DNA from: Streptomyces venezuelae
Lineage (GTDB): Bacteria > Actinomycetota > Actinomycetes > Streptomycetales > Streptomycetaceae
Length of the DNA stretch: 64,000 bases
Direction: 5' to 3'
Assembly (NCBI RefSeq): GCF_008642375.1
Contig: NZ_CP029194.1
Span: forward strand, 5,325,001-5,389,000
Shown piece by piece: positions 18,887 through 27,900 of the stretch (its first letter is position 1; each line of letters starts with the position of its first letter). Made by a program: the position numbers and the translations under genes. Under the pieces are notes generated by a model, which was given only the letters and a program-made list of their open reading frames with translations, had not been told where the DNA came from and searched no databases.

Positions 18887-21694
18887 GTGTCCGTCTTCAA
18901 CAAGCTCATGCGTGCAGGCGAAGGCAAGATCCTGCGCAAACTGCACCGCATCGCGGACCAGGTCAACTCCATCGAAGAGGACTTCGTCAACCTCTCCGAC
19001 GCCGAGTTGAGGGCGCTCACCGATGAGTACAAGCAGCGGTACGCCGACGGCGAGAGCCTCGACGACCTCATGCCGGAAGCGTTCGCGACGGTCCGCGAGG
19101 CGGCCAAGCGCGTCCTCGGACAGCGCCACTACGACGTACAGCTCATGGGTGGCGCCGCGCTCCACCTGGGCTACGTCGCCGAGATGAAGACCGGTGAGGG
19201 CAAGACCCTCGTCGGCACCCTCCCCGCGTACCTCAACGCGCTCTCCGGCAAGGGCGTCCACCTGATCACGGTGAACGACTACCTGGCCGAGCGTGACTCC
19301 GAGCTCATGGGCCGCGTGCACCGGTTCCTGGGCCTCCAGGTCGGCTGCATCCTCGCCAACATGACCCCGGCCCAGCGTCGTGAGCAGTACGCCTGCGACA
19401 TCACGTACGGCACGAACAACGAGTTCGGCTTCGACTACCTCCGCGACAACATGGCGTGGTCCCAGGACGAGCTCGTCCAGCGCGGCCACAACTTCGCCTG
19501 TGTCGACGAGGTCGACTCGATCCTCGTCGACGAGGCCCGTACGCCGCTGATCATCTCCGGCCCGGCCGACCAGGCCACCAAGTGGTACGGCGACTTCGCC
19601 AAGCTGGTCACCCGCCTCTCCAAGGGCGAGCCCGGCAACCCGCTCAAGGGCATCGAGGAGACCGGCGACTACGAGGTCGACGAGAAGAAGCGCACCGTCG
19701 CCATCCACGAGGCGGGCGTCGCCAAGGTCGAGGACTGGCTGGGCATCGACAACCTCTACGAGTCGGTGAACACCCCGCTCGTCGGTTACCTGAACAACGC
19801 CATCAAGGCGAAGGAACTGTTCAAGAAGGACAAGGACTACGTCGTCATGGACGGCGAAGTCATGATCGTCGACGAGCACACCGGCCGTATCCTCGCCGGT
19901 CGCCGCTACAACGAGGGCATGCACCAGGCGATCGAGGCGAAGGAAGGGGTGGCGATCAAGGACGAGAACCAGACCCTCGCCACGATCACCCTGCAGAACT
20001 TCTTCCTCCTGTACTCGAAGCTCTCCGGCATGACCGGTACGGCCATGACCGAGGCCGCCGAGTTCCACCAGATCTACAAGCTGGGCGTCGTCCCGATCCC
20101 CACGAACAGGCCGATGATCCGCAAGGACCAGTCCGACCTGATCTACCGGACCGAGGTCGCCAAGTTCGCCGCCGTCGTCGACGACATCGCGGAGAAGCAC
20201 GAGAAGGGTCAGCCGATCCTCGTCGGCACGACCTCCGTCGAGAAGTCCGAGTACCTCTCGCAGCAGCTCTCCAAGCGCGGGGTGCAGCACGAGGTCCTCA
20301 ACGCCAAGCACCACGACCGCGAGGCCAGCATCGTCGCCCAGGCCGGCCGCCGCGGCGCCGTCACGGTCGCCACGAACATGGCCGGTCGCGGTACGGACAT
20401 CAAGCTCGGCGGCAACCCGGACGACCTCGCCGAGGCCGAGCTGCGCCAGGCGGGTCTCGACCCGGTCGACCACGTCGAGGAGTGGGCCGCGGCCCTCCCC
20501 GGCGCCCTGGAGCGCGCCGCGAAGGCCGTGAAGGCGGAGTTCGAGGAGGTCAAGGAGCTCGGCGGCCTGTACGTCCTCGGTACCGAGCGCCACGAGTCGC
20601 GCCGTATCGACAACCAGCTGCGCGGTCGTTCCGGCCGTCAGGGCGACCCCGGCGAGTCCCGTTTCTACCTGTCGCTCGGCGACGACCTGATGCGCCTGTT
20701 CAAGGCGCAGATGGTCGAGCGCGTCATGGCCATGGCCAACGTGCCGGACGACGTGCCCATCGAGAACAAGATGGTCACCCGTGCCATCGCCTCCGCGCAG
20801 TCGCAGGTCGAGACGCAGAACTTCGAGACGCGCAAGAACGTCCTGAAGTACGACGACGTCCTCAACCGGCAGCGTCAGGTCATCTACGGCGAGCGACGCC
20901 GCGTCCTGGAGGGCGAGGACCTGCACGAGCAGATCCAGCACTTCATGGACGACACGATCGACGACTACATCCGCCAGGAGACCGCCGAGGGCTTCGCGGA
21001 GGAGTGGGACCTCGACCGTCTGTGGAACGCGTTCAAGCAGCTCTACCCGGTGAAGGTCACCGTCGAGGAGCTGGAGGACGCGGCCGGGGACCGGGCCGGC
21101 ATCACCGCCGAGTTCATCGCCCAGTCGGTCAAGGACGACATCCACGAGCAGTACGACGCCCGTGAGAAGCAGCTCGGCTCGGAGATCATGCGTGAGCTGG
21201 AGCGGCGTGTGGTCCTGTCGGTCCTGGACCGCAAGTGGCGCGAGCACCTCTACGAGATGGACTACCTCCAGGAGGGCATCGGCCTGCGCGCCATGGCGCA
21301 GAAGGACCCGCTGGTCGAGTACCAGCGCGAGGGCTTCGACATGTTCACCGCCATGATGGAGGGCATCAAGGAGGAGTCCGTCGGCTACCTGTTCAACCTG
21401 GAGGTCCAGGTCGAGCAGCAGGTCGAGGAGGTCCCGGTGCAGTCGAGCGCTCCCTCGCTCGACAAGACGGACGCCGTCCCCGCCGGGAACGGGCGTCCGG
21501 AGATCCGCGCCAAGGGGCTCGACGCGCCGCAGCGGCCGGACCGGCTGCACTTCTCCGCGCCGACCGTCGACGGCGACGGCGGGGTCGTCGAGGGCGACTT
21601 CGAGTCCGGTGACGACTCCGGCGACGGGATGACGCGGGCGGAGCGTCGTAAGGCGCAGAAGAACGCGAGCGGCGGGCGTCGTCGCAAGAAGTGA
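18887..21694 (+). CDS. secA: Preprotein translocase ATPase SecA
   Basis: A 935-aa SecA1-type motor. Walker A is MKTGEGKTL (about residues 103-110) and Walker B is VDEVDSILVDEARTPL. The preprotein crosslinking region follows, then motif V (TNMAGRGTDIKLGG) and motif VI (QLRGRSGRQGDPGES). The C-terminal tail is acidic then basic (ERRKAQKN) and lacks the CxCxSGx8CH zinc motif, as is common in actinobacterial SecA1. It drives export through SecYEG. The start is GTG 18887 after AAGGAGACC. A terminator follows at 21766. Confidence 0.97.
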   Translation: MSVFNKLMRAGEGKILRKLHRIADQVNSIEEDFVNLSDAELRALTDEYKQRYADGESLDDLMPEAFATVREAAKRVLGQRHYDVQLMGGAALHLGYVAEMKTGEGKTLVGTLPAYLNALSGKGVHLITVNDYLAERDSELMGRVHRFLGLQVGCILANMTPAQRREQYACDITYGTNNEFGFDYLRDNMAWSQDELVQRGHNFACVDEVDSILVDEARTPLIISGPADQATKWYGDFAKLVTRLSKGEPGNPLKGIEETGDYEVDEKKRTVAIHEAGVAKVEDWLGIDNLYESVNTPLVGYLNNAIKAKELFKKDKDYVVMDGEVMIVDEHTGRILAGRRYNEGMHQAIEAKEGVAIKDENQTLATITLQNFFLLYSKLSGMTGTAMTEAAEFHQIYKLGVVPIPTNRPMIRKDQSDLIYRTEVAKFAAVVDDIAEKHEKGQPILVGTTSVEKSEYLSQQLSKRGVQHEVLNAKHHDREASIVAQAGRRGAVTVATNMAGRGTDIKLGGNPDDLAEAELRQAGLDPVDHVEEWAAALPGALERAAKAVKAEFEEVKELGGLYVLGTERHESRRIDNQLRGRSGRQGDPGESRFYLSLGDDLMRLFKAQMVERVMAMANVPDDVPIENKMVTRAIASAQSQVETQNFETRKNVLKYDDVLNRQRQVIYGERRRVLEGEDLHEQIQHFMDDTIDDYIRQETAEGFAEEWDLDRLWNAFKQLYPVKVTVEELEDAAGDRAGITAEFIAQSVKDDIHEQYDAREKQLGSEIMRELERRVVLSVLDRKWREHLYEMDYLQEGIGLRAMAQKDPLVEYQREGFDMFTAMMEGIKEESVGYLFNLEVQVEQQVEEVPVQSSAPSLDKTDAVPAGNGRPEIRAKGLDAPQRPDRLHFSAPTVDGDGGVVEGDFESGDDSGDGMTRAERRKAQKNASGGRRRKK

Positions 21695-21765
21695 CGCGGC
21701 CGCTGACGCGGTCTGCGTCGTGACGCGGGCTGCTGATGCGGTGGACGTTGTGAGGTCGTGAGTGG

Positions 21766-21796
21766 AGGGGCCGGTACCCGGTGGGTGCCGGCCCCT
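21766..21796 (+). terminator. secA terminator (convergent)
   Basis: AGGGGCCGGTACCC pairs with GGGTGCCGGCCCCT, followed by TCGT. It lies between the secA stop and the end of the convergent Rv3235-family gene, and probably serves both. Confidence 0.8.
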
Positions 21797-21799
21797 TCG

Positions 21800-22267
21800 T
21801 CATGGGTGCCGGGCGGCCACGCCGAGTCCGTCGAGCTCCACGGCGGCGCAGCGCCAGCGCTGGTCGGCGCCGAGCTCCAGGCGGAATGCCATGGCCCGGA
21901 CGCGGCGGCCGGTGGCGATGCTCGCGAAGGCCTCCATGGCCGTGCGGTGCCGGTCCAGCTGGACGGAGCAGCGGCGCAGGACCGGGCGGGGGCCGAGCGA
22001 CCGCAGGGGCGTCGCCGGCGCGAGGTGGACGAGCTGCTCGTAGGCCTCGCCGACGGTGTGGCCGAGCATCCAGTGGACCGGCCGCTCGCCGCTGAGCACC
22101 GCGAGCAGGCGCTCCGCGAAGACGGTGTGCGGGGGGAGGGTTCGCGGCGGGGCCGGGGTCCGGGGGTGGGTGCCCGCGCCGCCGCGAGGCCTCGTGCCGG
22201 CGGGGCCGCCGGGGGCGGTGCGGGGGCGTGGAGTGCGCGGGCGGGTGGTGGCCGTGTAGCTGTCCAT
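21800..22267 (-). CDS. Rv3235 family protein
   Basis: A 155-aa protein. The N-terminal half is Pro/Arg/Gly-rich. The C-terminal half, about 85 residues, carries the Rv3235 pattern: FAERLLAVLSGERPVHWMLGH, RRCSVQLD, and RVRAMAFRLELGADQRWRCAAVELD. This small family is found next to secA in actinobacteria; a function is not established. I start at ATG 22267 (MDSYTATTRP), with AGGGG about 7 nt upstream. Confidence 0.85.
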   Translation of the reverse strand: MDSYTATTRPRTPRPRTAPGGPAGTRPRGGAGTHPRTPAPPRTLPPHTVFAERLLAVLSGERPVHWMLGHTVGEAYEQLVHLAPATPLRSLGPRPVLRRCSVQLDRHRTAMEAFASIATGRRVRAMAFRLELGADQRWRCAAVELDGLGVAARHP

Positions 22268-22541
22268 GGTGAGCCCCTGTCGTTGCGTAACCGAGTGGTA
22301 CCGGTCGGTAACTTCTGTTGGGGATCTTGTACGGGCGGGGTCGGAGCCCCCGCAAGGAGTCCCTGGCCGCGCGGGAGCCATCGGGCGGGATCACCTATCA
22401 GGGTGACGCGGGGGAAAAGTGGCTCTTCAGGGGCTTGGAGGGGGGTGACCGCGGTGGACGGGCGGCGCCTTCGGCCTGCCGCCCCGAAGGGGGACTCCGC
22501 ACGTATCCTGAGGGCCTCTCCGTCTACGAAAGCGGCCAGCC

Positions 22542-23051
22542 ATGCGCGTGTACGTCCCTCTGACCCTCCCCGGTCTCGCACAGGTGCACACGGCAGGCGA
22601 GCTGGGGCCCGGACCGATCGCCGCGTACGCCGTCACCCCCGCACTGCGCGAGTGGTACGTCTCCGACGACATCGAGGAGCTGGAGTACGCGGCGCTCAAC
22701 CGGGCCGCGGCCGCCTCCCTGCGGCTCCTCGCCGGCCTTCCCGGGGCGCCCCGGTGCCGGGTCGTCCTCGCCGTCGACGTGGCCGACAAGGACGTGGCCG
22801 CCGACCCCGACGGGGGGCACGACGCCGGTTCCATCGGCGAGGTCCGGATCACGGGGCCGGTTCCGCTGGCCAAGGCGGGGGCGGTGCACGCCGACGCGGA
22901 CGACGCGGTGGAGGACGTCACGGCGGCGGCGGGCGCGCTCGGGGCGGCGGACCAGGGCGACGACGACGCCCAGTTCGTCGTGGACGGGGCCGAGGACCAT
23001 GAGCTGCTGTGGTTCGGGGTGCAGGAGATTCCTGAGCTGCTGCGGCGGTAG
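22542..23051 (+). CDS. DUF6912 family protein
   Basis: A 169-aa acidic protein starting MRVYVPLTLPGLAQVHTAGE. It has the conserved LEYAALNRAAAASLRLL helix, an Asp/Ala-rich middle, and the terminal HELLWFGVQEIPELL. It is a conserved Streptomyces protein of unknown function, with no signal peptide or membrane segment. A TATCCT hexamer at 22503 is a possible -10 box. The HAD gene follows 62 bp downstream in the same direction. Confidence 0.8.
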   Translation: MRVYVPLTLPGLAQVHTAGELGPGPIAAYAVTPALREWYVSDDIEELEYAALNRAAAASLRLLAGLPGAPRCRVVLAVDVADKDVAADPDGGHDAGSIGEVRITGPVPLAKAGAVHADADDAVEDVTAAAGALGAADQGDDDAQFVVDGAEDHELLWFGVQEIPELLRR

Positions 23052-23113
23052 TGGGGCAGGTGGGTCGGCCCCGGGCCGGGGGCGTTGTCGGAGGGGGCCG
23101 GTACCGTTTCTCC

Positions 23114-23782
23114 ATGGGGAAGCACGACGGCTTGCGCGGCAAGCATCTGGTCTGGGACTGGAACGGGACACTGCTCGACGACATCGGCGCGGTGATCGGA
23201 GCGACGAACGCGGCCTTCGCCGAGCTCGGGCTCGAATCGATCACCCTGGAGCGGTACCGCGAGCTGTACACGGTGCCGGTGCCGAAGTTCTACGAGCGGC
23301 TGATGGGGCGGCTGCCCACGGACGAGGAGTGGACCGTCATGGACGGGGCCTTCCACCGGCACTACTGGCAGCGGGCCGAGGCCTGCTTGCTGACCGCCGG
23401 CGCGGCGGAGCTGCTCGCGGCGCGGCAGGAGTCCGGGTTCACGCAGTCGCTGTTGTCACTGGCGCCGCACACGGAGCTGATACCGCTGGTGCGGCGGCAC
23501 GGGATCGCCGAGCGGTTCGTGCGGATGGACGGGCGCGTCGACGCGTCGAAGGACGGGAAGTCCGGGCACATGGTGCGGCACCTGGCCGCGCTCGCCGTCC
23601 CGGCGGACCGGGTGGTCGTCATCGGCGACGCGGCGGACGACGCGGTGGCGGCGGCGCACGTGGGTGCGAAGGCGGTGCTCTACACCGGGGGGTCGCACAG
23701 TCGGGCTTCGCTGGAGCGGGTGGGTGCGCCGGTGGTGGACTCGCTCGCGGAGGCGGTCGCTGTGGCCGAGGAGCTGGTCTAG
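23114..23782 (+). CDS. HAD-family hydrolase
   Basis: A 222-aa protein. HAD motif I is WDWNGTLLDD, with nucleophile D15 and N17 in place of the usual second Asp. Motif II lies near QSLLSL, and the late motif is VVIGDAADDAVAA. The alpha-helical cap is of the phosphoglycolate-phosphatase type. Substitution at the general acid/base position may slow turnover or alter the reaction. The start ATG 23114 lies 6 nt after a TACCGT box, compatible with a leaderless mRNA. Confidence 0.88.
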   Translation: MGKHDGLRGKHLVWDWNGTLLDDIGAVIGATNAAFAELGLESITLERYRELYTVPVPKFYERLMGRLPTDEEWTVMDGAFHRHYWQRAEACLLTAGAAELLAARQESGFTQSLLSLAPHTELIPLVRRHGIAERFVRMDGRVDASKDGKSGHMVRHLAALAVPADRVVVIGDAADDAVAAAHVGAKAVLYTGGSHSRASLERVGAPVVDSLAEAVAVAEELV

Positions 23783-23897
23783 GGCCTGTCACCCCTGCGG
23801 GGCGGGGCGGCTGAGGCTGTCCGCGGGCTGCGTCCGCAGGGTGGCTCTGTCCTTTGGTGGGCGCGGTGGGGGCCGGGTGCGGCCCGGTGGGTGGTTG

Positions 23898-23928
23898 TGG
23901 GCATGCTCCCCCAGAGGGGGGACGCCCA
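23898..23928. repeat. Intergenic inverted repeat downstream of the HAD gene
   Basis: TGGGC, then CTCCCCC-AGA-GGGGGG, then GCCCA form a long hairpin in the 217-bp gap between the convergent HAD and DJ-1 genes. It looks like the dispersed palindromes common in Streptomyces intergenic DNA and may serve as a bidirectional terminator. I see no gene in this gap. Confidence 0.55.
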
Positions 23929-23999
23929 CGCCCCGGCGGAACGCATGCCGGCACTCGCCGGGTGCAGATCCGCAACCAGCCCTGGCACCCGGCCCGCGG

Positions 24000-24554
24000 T
24001 CAGGACTTTGTTCGGAGGATCTTCAGGAATTCGCGCATCCAGGTGGGGTGGTCCGGCCAGGCCCGGGAGGAGACCAGGAGGCCGTCGACCACGGCTGCCG
24101 TGTCCTGGAAGGTGGCGCCGGCCGCCTGCATGTCCAGTTCCAGGGCCGGGTACGCCGTGACCCTGCGGCCCTCCAGGCCGCCGACCGCCGCCGTCAGGAG
24201 CGGGCCGTGGCAGATCTGGGCCACCGGCTTGTCCGCGTCGAAGAAGGCCTTCAGGATCTTGCGGAGCTCCGGGTCGTTGCGCAGGTACTCCGGTGCCCGG
24301 CCGCCCGGGATCACCACCGCCACGTACGCGCCCGGGTCGACCTCCGAGAAGGCCAGGTCCGCGGGCCAGGTGTAGCCGGGCTTCTCCGTGTACGTGTCGA
24401 AGCCGGGCTCGAAGTCGTGGACGACGAAGCGGAGCTGCTTGCGGGCGGGGGCGGCGATGTCGACCTCGTAACCCTCCTCAAGGAGGCGCTGGTAGGGGTA
24501 CATCACCTCCAGCGACTCCGCCGCGTCCCCGGTCACGATCAGGATCTTCGCCAT
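24000..24554 (-). CDS. DJ-1/PfpI family protein
   Basis: A 184-aa class I glutamine-amidotransferase-like protein. The nucleophile elbow is AQICHGPLL, with C115. An upstream VVIPGGRAPEYLR and a Glu in ESLEVMYP correspond to the usual triad helpers. Family members act as proteases, deglycases or stress chaperones, so the exact activity is uncertain. GGGAGAG lies 8 nt before the ATG. It is divergent from the large glutamate dehydrogenase gene. Confidence 0.9.
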   Translation of the reverse strand: MAKILIVTGDAAESLEVMYPYQRLLEEGYEVDIAAPARKQLRFVVHDFEPGFDTYTEKPGYTWPADLAFSEVDPGAYVAVVIPGGRAPEYLRNDPELRKILKAFFDADKPVAQICHGPLLTAAVGGLEGRRVTAYPALELDMQAAGATFQDTAAVVDGLLVSSRAWPDHPTWMREFLKILRTKS

Positions 24555-24985
24555 GGCTCTCCCAGGTCACAGATGGGTCGGTCTGTCGTGCTGTGCCCAT
24601 GCTTGCGTACACGCTGCCCCGGGCGGGCCGCTTTGCCAAGAGGACACGTGTCGCTGTCCATATCGTCAAACTTGGCCCGCTCTTTTGTACGCATACGGCT
24701 CATGACGCTTCGGGGGGCGAGAGCGATAGGCTTTTGCCGTGATCAGCGCGATACGCCGTGGGGGCAGCGAAGCCCCCGGCTGCCGCCCGACCCGCTACAG
24801 CGGTCGGGTCGACCGTGCGTTCGCCGATCCTCTCCGTCCGGGCGCGCCGCGTTCTGTGGCCGATAACGACCTGGGCATCTCTCATCCGGGCATACCGTCG
24901 TCTTCGACAGGAATCACCGCGTCGTGGCGTTGTGCCCTTTCTTCCACCGACGTCACGCAACGGCGCGCGACAGGAGTCAGAGGAC
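24555..24985 (+). other. Divergent intergenic region upstream of glutamate dehydrogenase
   Basis: A 431-bp gap with no convincing gene. It contains a candidate promoter at 24702-24732 and a long leader to the dehydrogenase start. The leader includes a hairpin with CCCGACC/GGTCGGG arms (near 24787-24809) preceded by GGGGGCAGCGAAGCCCCC. Both could influence translation or transcript stability. Confidence 0.55.
24702..24732 (+). promoter_or_regulatory. Candidate housekeeping promoter for the glutamate dehydrogenase gene
   Basis: ATGACG (24702-24707) and TAGGCT (24727-24732), 19 bp apart, resemble the -35 and -10 boxes of the vegetative sigma factor. They would give a leader of about 245 nt. The spacing is slightly long, so this is tentative. 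Confidence 0.4.
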
Positions 24986-27900
24986 ATGCAGACCAAGCTG
25001 GACGAAGCCAAGGCCGAGCTGCTCGAAAGGGCCGCTCGGGTAGCTGAGCACAGCCCGGTCGGGGGGCGACTTCCGACGGGCCCTGGCGGTTCGGGCGAGC
25101 GCCCGGACCGGGACACCGTGCTCGAATACCTCCAGCGCTACTACCTGCACACCGCGCCGGAGGACCTCGGCGACCGGGACCCGGTCGACGTGTTCGGCGC
25201 CGCGCTCTCTCACTTCCGGCTCGCGGAGAACCGCCCGCAGGGCACCGCGAACGTGCGCGTCCACACCCCGACGGTGGAGGAGAACGGCTGGACCAGCAGC
25301 CACTCCGTCGTCGAGGTCGTCACCGACGACATGCCCTTCCTCGTCGACTCCGTCACCAACGAGCTGTCCCGCCAGGGCCGCGGCATCCACGTCGTGATCC
25401 ACCCGCAGGTCCTCGTCCGCCGTGACGTCGCCGGAAGGCTCATCGAGGTCCTGGCGGCCCAGATCGAGGGCGAGCTGCCGCACGACGCGCTCACCGAGTC
25501 CTGGATCCACGTCGAGATCGACCGCGAGACCGACCGCGCCGACCTCAAGCAGATCACCGCGGACCTGCTCCGCGTCCTGTCCGACGTCCGCGAGACGGTC
25601 GAGGACTGGGACAAGATGCGCGATGCCGCTCTGCGGATCGCCGAGGGCCTCCCGGCCGAGCCCACCGCCTCCGACCTGCGCCCCACCGAGGTGGACGAGG
25701 CCCGCGAGCTGCTGCGCTGGCTCGCCGACGACCACTTCACCTTCCTCGGCTACCGTGAGTACGAGCTCGTCAACGGCGACGCCCTGTCCGCCGTGCCCGG
25801 CACCGGCCTCGGCATCCTGCGCTCCGACCCGCAGCACGCCGGCGACGACGAGGGCCACCACGCCCACCCCGTCTCGCCCTCCTTCAGTCGGCTGCCCGCC
25901 GACGCCCGCGCCAAGGCGCGCGAGCACAAGCTGCTGATCCTGACGAAGGCCAACAGCCGGGCGACCGTGCACCGCCCCTCGTACCTCGACTACGTGGGTG
26001 TGAAGAAGTTCGACACCGACGGGAACGTCATCGGTGAGCGCCGGTTCCTCGGGCTGTTCTCGTCCGCCGCCTACACCGAGTCCGTCCGCCGCGTCCCCGT
26101 CGTCAAGCGCAAGGTCCAGGAGGTCCTGGCGGGCGCCGGCTTCTCGCCGAACAGCCACGACGGCCGTGACCTGCTCCAGATCCTGGAGACCTACCCGCGC
26201 GACGAGCTGTTCCAGACGCCCGTCGACCAGCTCCAGTCCATCGTCACGTCGGTTCTCTACCTGCAGGAGCGCCGCCGGCTGCGGCTGTACCTGCGCCAGG
26301 ACGAGTACGGCCGCTACTACTCGGCCCTCGTCTACCTGCCGCGCGACCGCTACACGACCCGCGTCCGGCTGCGGATCATCGACATCCTGAAGGAGGAGCT
26401 CGACGGCACCAGCGTCGACTTCACCGCCTGGAACACCGAGTCGATCCTCTCCCGGCTGCACTTCGTCGTCCGCGTCAAGCCCGGCACCGAGCTCGCCAAG
26501 CTGACCGACGCCGACGTCGACCGCATCGAGTCCCGGCTCGTCGAGGCCGCCCGCTCCTGGGCCGACGGCTTCGGCGAGGCGCTCAACGCCGAGCTGGGCG
26601 AGGAGCGCGCCGCCGAGCTGCTGCGCCGCTACGGGAACGCCTTCCCCGAGGGCTACAAGGCCGACCACTCGCCGCGCGCGGCCGTCGCCGACCTGGTCCA
26701 CCTGGAGGCCCTCGCCCGTACGGACAAGGACTTCGCGCTCTCGCTCTACGAGCCCGTCGTCGCCGGCCCCGGCGAGCGCCGCTTCAAGATCTACAAGACC
26801 GGCGATCCGATCTCCCTCTCCGCCGTCCTGCCGGTCCTCAACCGGCTGGGCGTCGAGGTCACCGACGAGCGCCCGTACGAGCTGCGCTGCGCCGACCGCA
26901 CCCACGCCTGGGTCTACGACTTCGGTCTGCGGATGCCGCTCCCGACCGGCAACGGCGGCGACTACCTCGGCGACGACGCCCGCGAGCGCTTCCAGGAGGC
27001 CTTCGCCGCCACCTGGACCGGCGAGGCCGAGAACGACAACTTCAACTCCCTCGTCCTCTCCGCCGGGCTCAACTGGCGCGAGGCGATGGTGCTGCGCGCC
27101 TACGCCAAGTACCTGCGCCAGGCCGGTGCGACCTTCAGCCAGGACTACATGGAGGACACCCTCCGTAACAACGTCCACACCACGCGGCTGCTCGTCAACC
27201 TCTTCGAGGCCCGGATGGCCCCGGAGCGCCAGCGCGCCGGCACCGAGCTGATCGACGCGCTCCTGGAGGAGCTGGACGCCGCCCTCGACCAGGTCGCGAG
27301 CCTGGACGAGGACCGGATCCTGCGGTCCTTCCTCACCGTCATCAAGGCCACGCTGCGGACGAACTTCTTCCAGAAGTCCGCCGACGGCGCCCCGCACTCC
27401 TACGTGTCGATGAAGTTCGACCCGCAGGCCATCCCCGACCTGCCCGCGCCCCGCCCGGCCTTCGAGATCTGGGTGTACTCGCCGCGCGTCGAGGGCGTCC
27501 ACCTGCGCTTCGGCAAGGTCGCCCGAGGCGGTCTGCGCTGGTCCGACCGCCGTGAGGACTTCCGTACGGAGATCCTCGGCCTGGTCAAGGCGCAGATGGT
27601 GAAGAACACCGTCATCGTGCCCGTCGGCGCCAAGGGCGGCTTCGTCGCCAAGCAGCTCCCGGACCCGTCCGTGGACCGTGACGCCTGGCTCGCCGAGGGC
27701 ATCGAGAGCTACAAGACCTTCATCTCGGCGCTGCTCGACATCACCGACAACCTGGTCGCGGGCGAGGTCGTGCCGCCGCTCGACGTGGTCCGCCACGACG
27801 AGGACGACACCTACCTCGTCGTCGCCGCCGACAAGGGCACCGCGACCTTCTCCGACATCGCCAACGGGGTCGCCGAGGCATACGGCTTCTGGCTCGGCGA

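Noticed and set aside
18884..21550. An 888-codon antisense frame within secA
   Set aside because: It is a mirror of secA codon bias with no recognisable domain.
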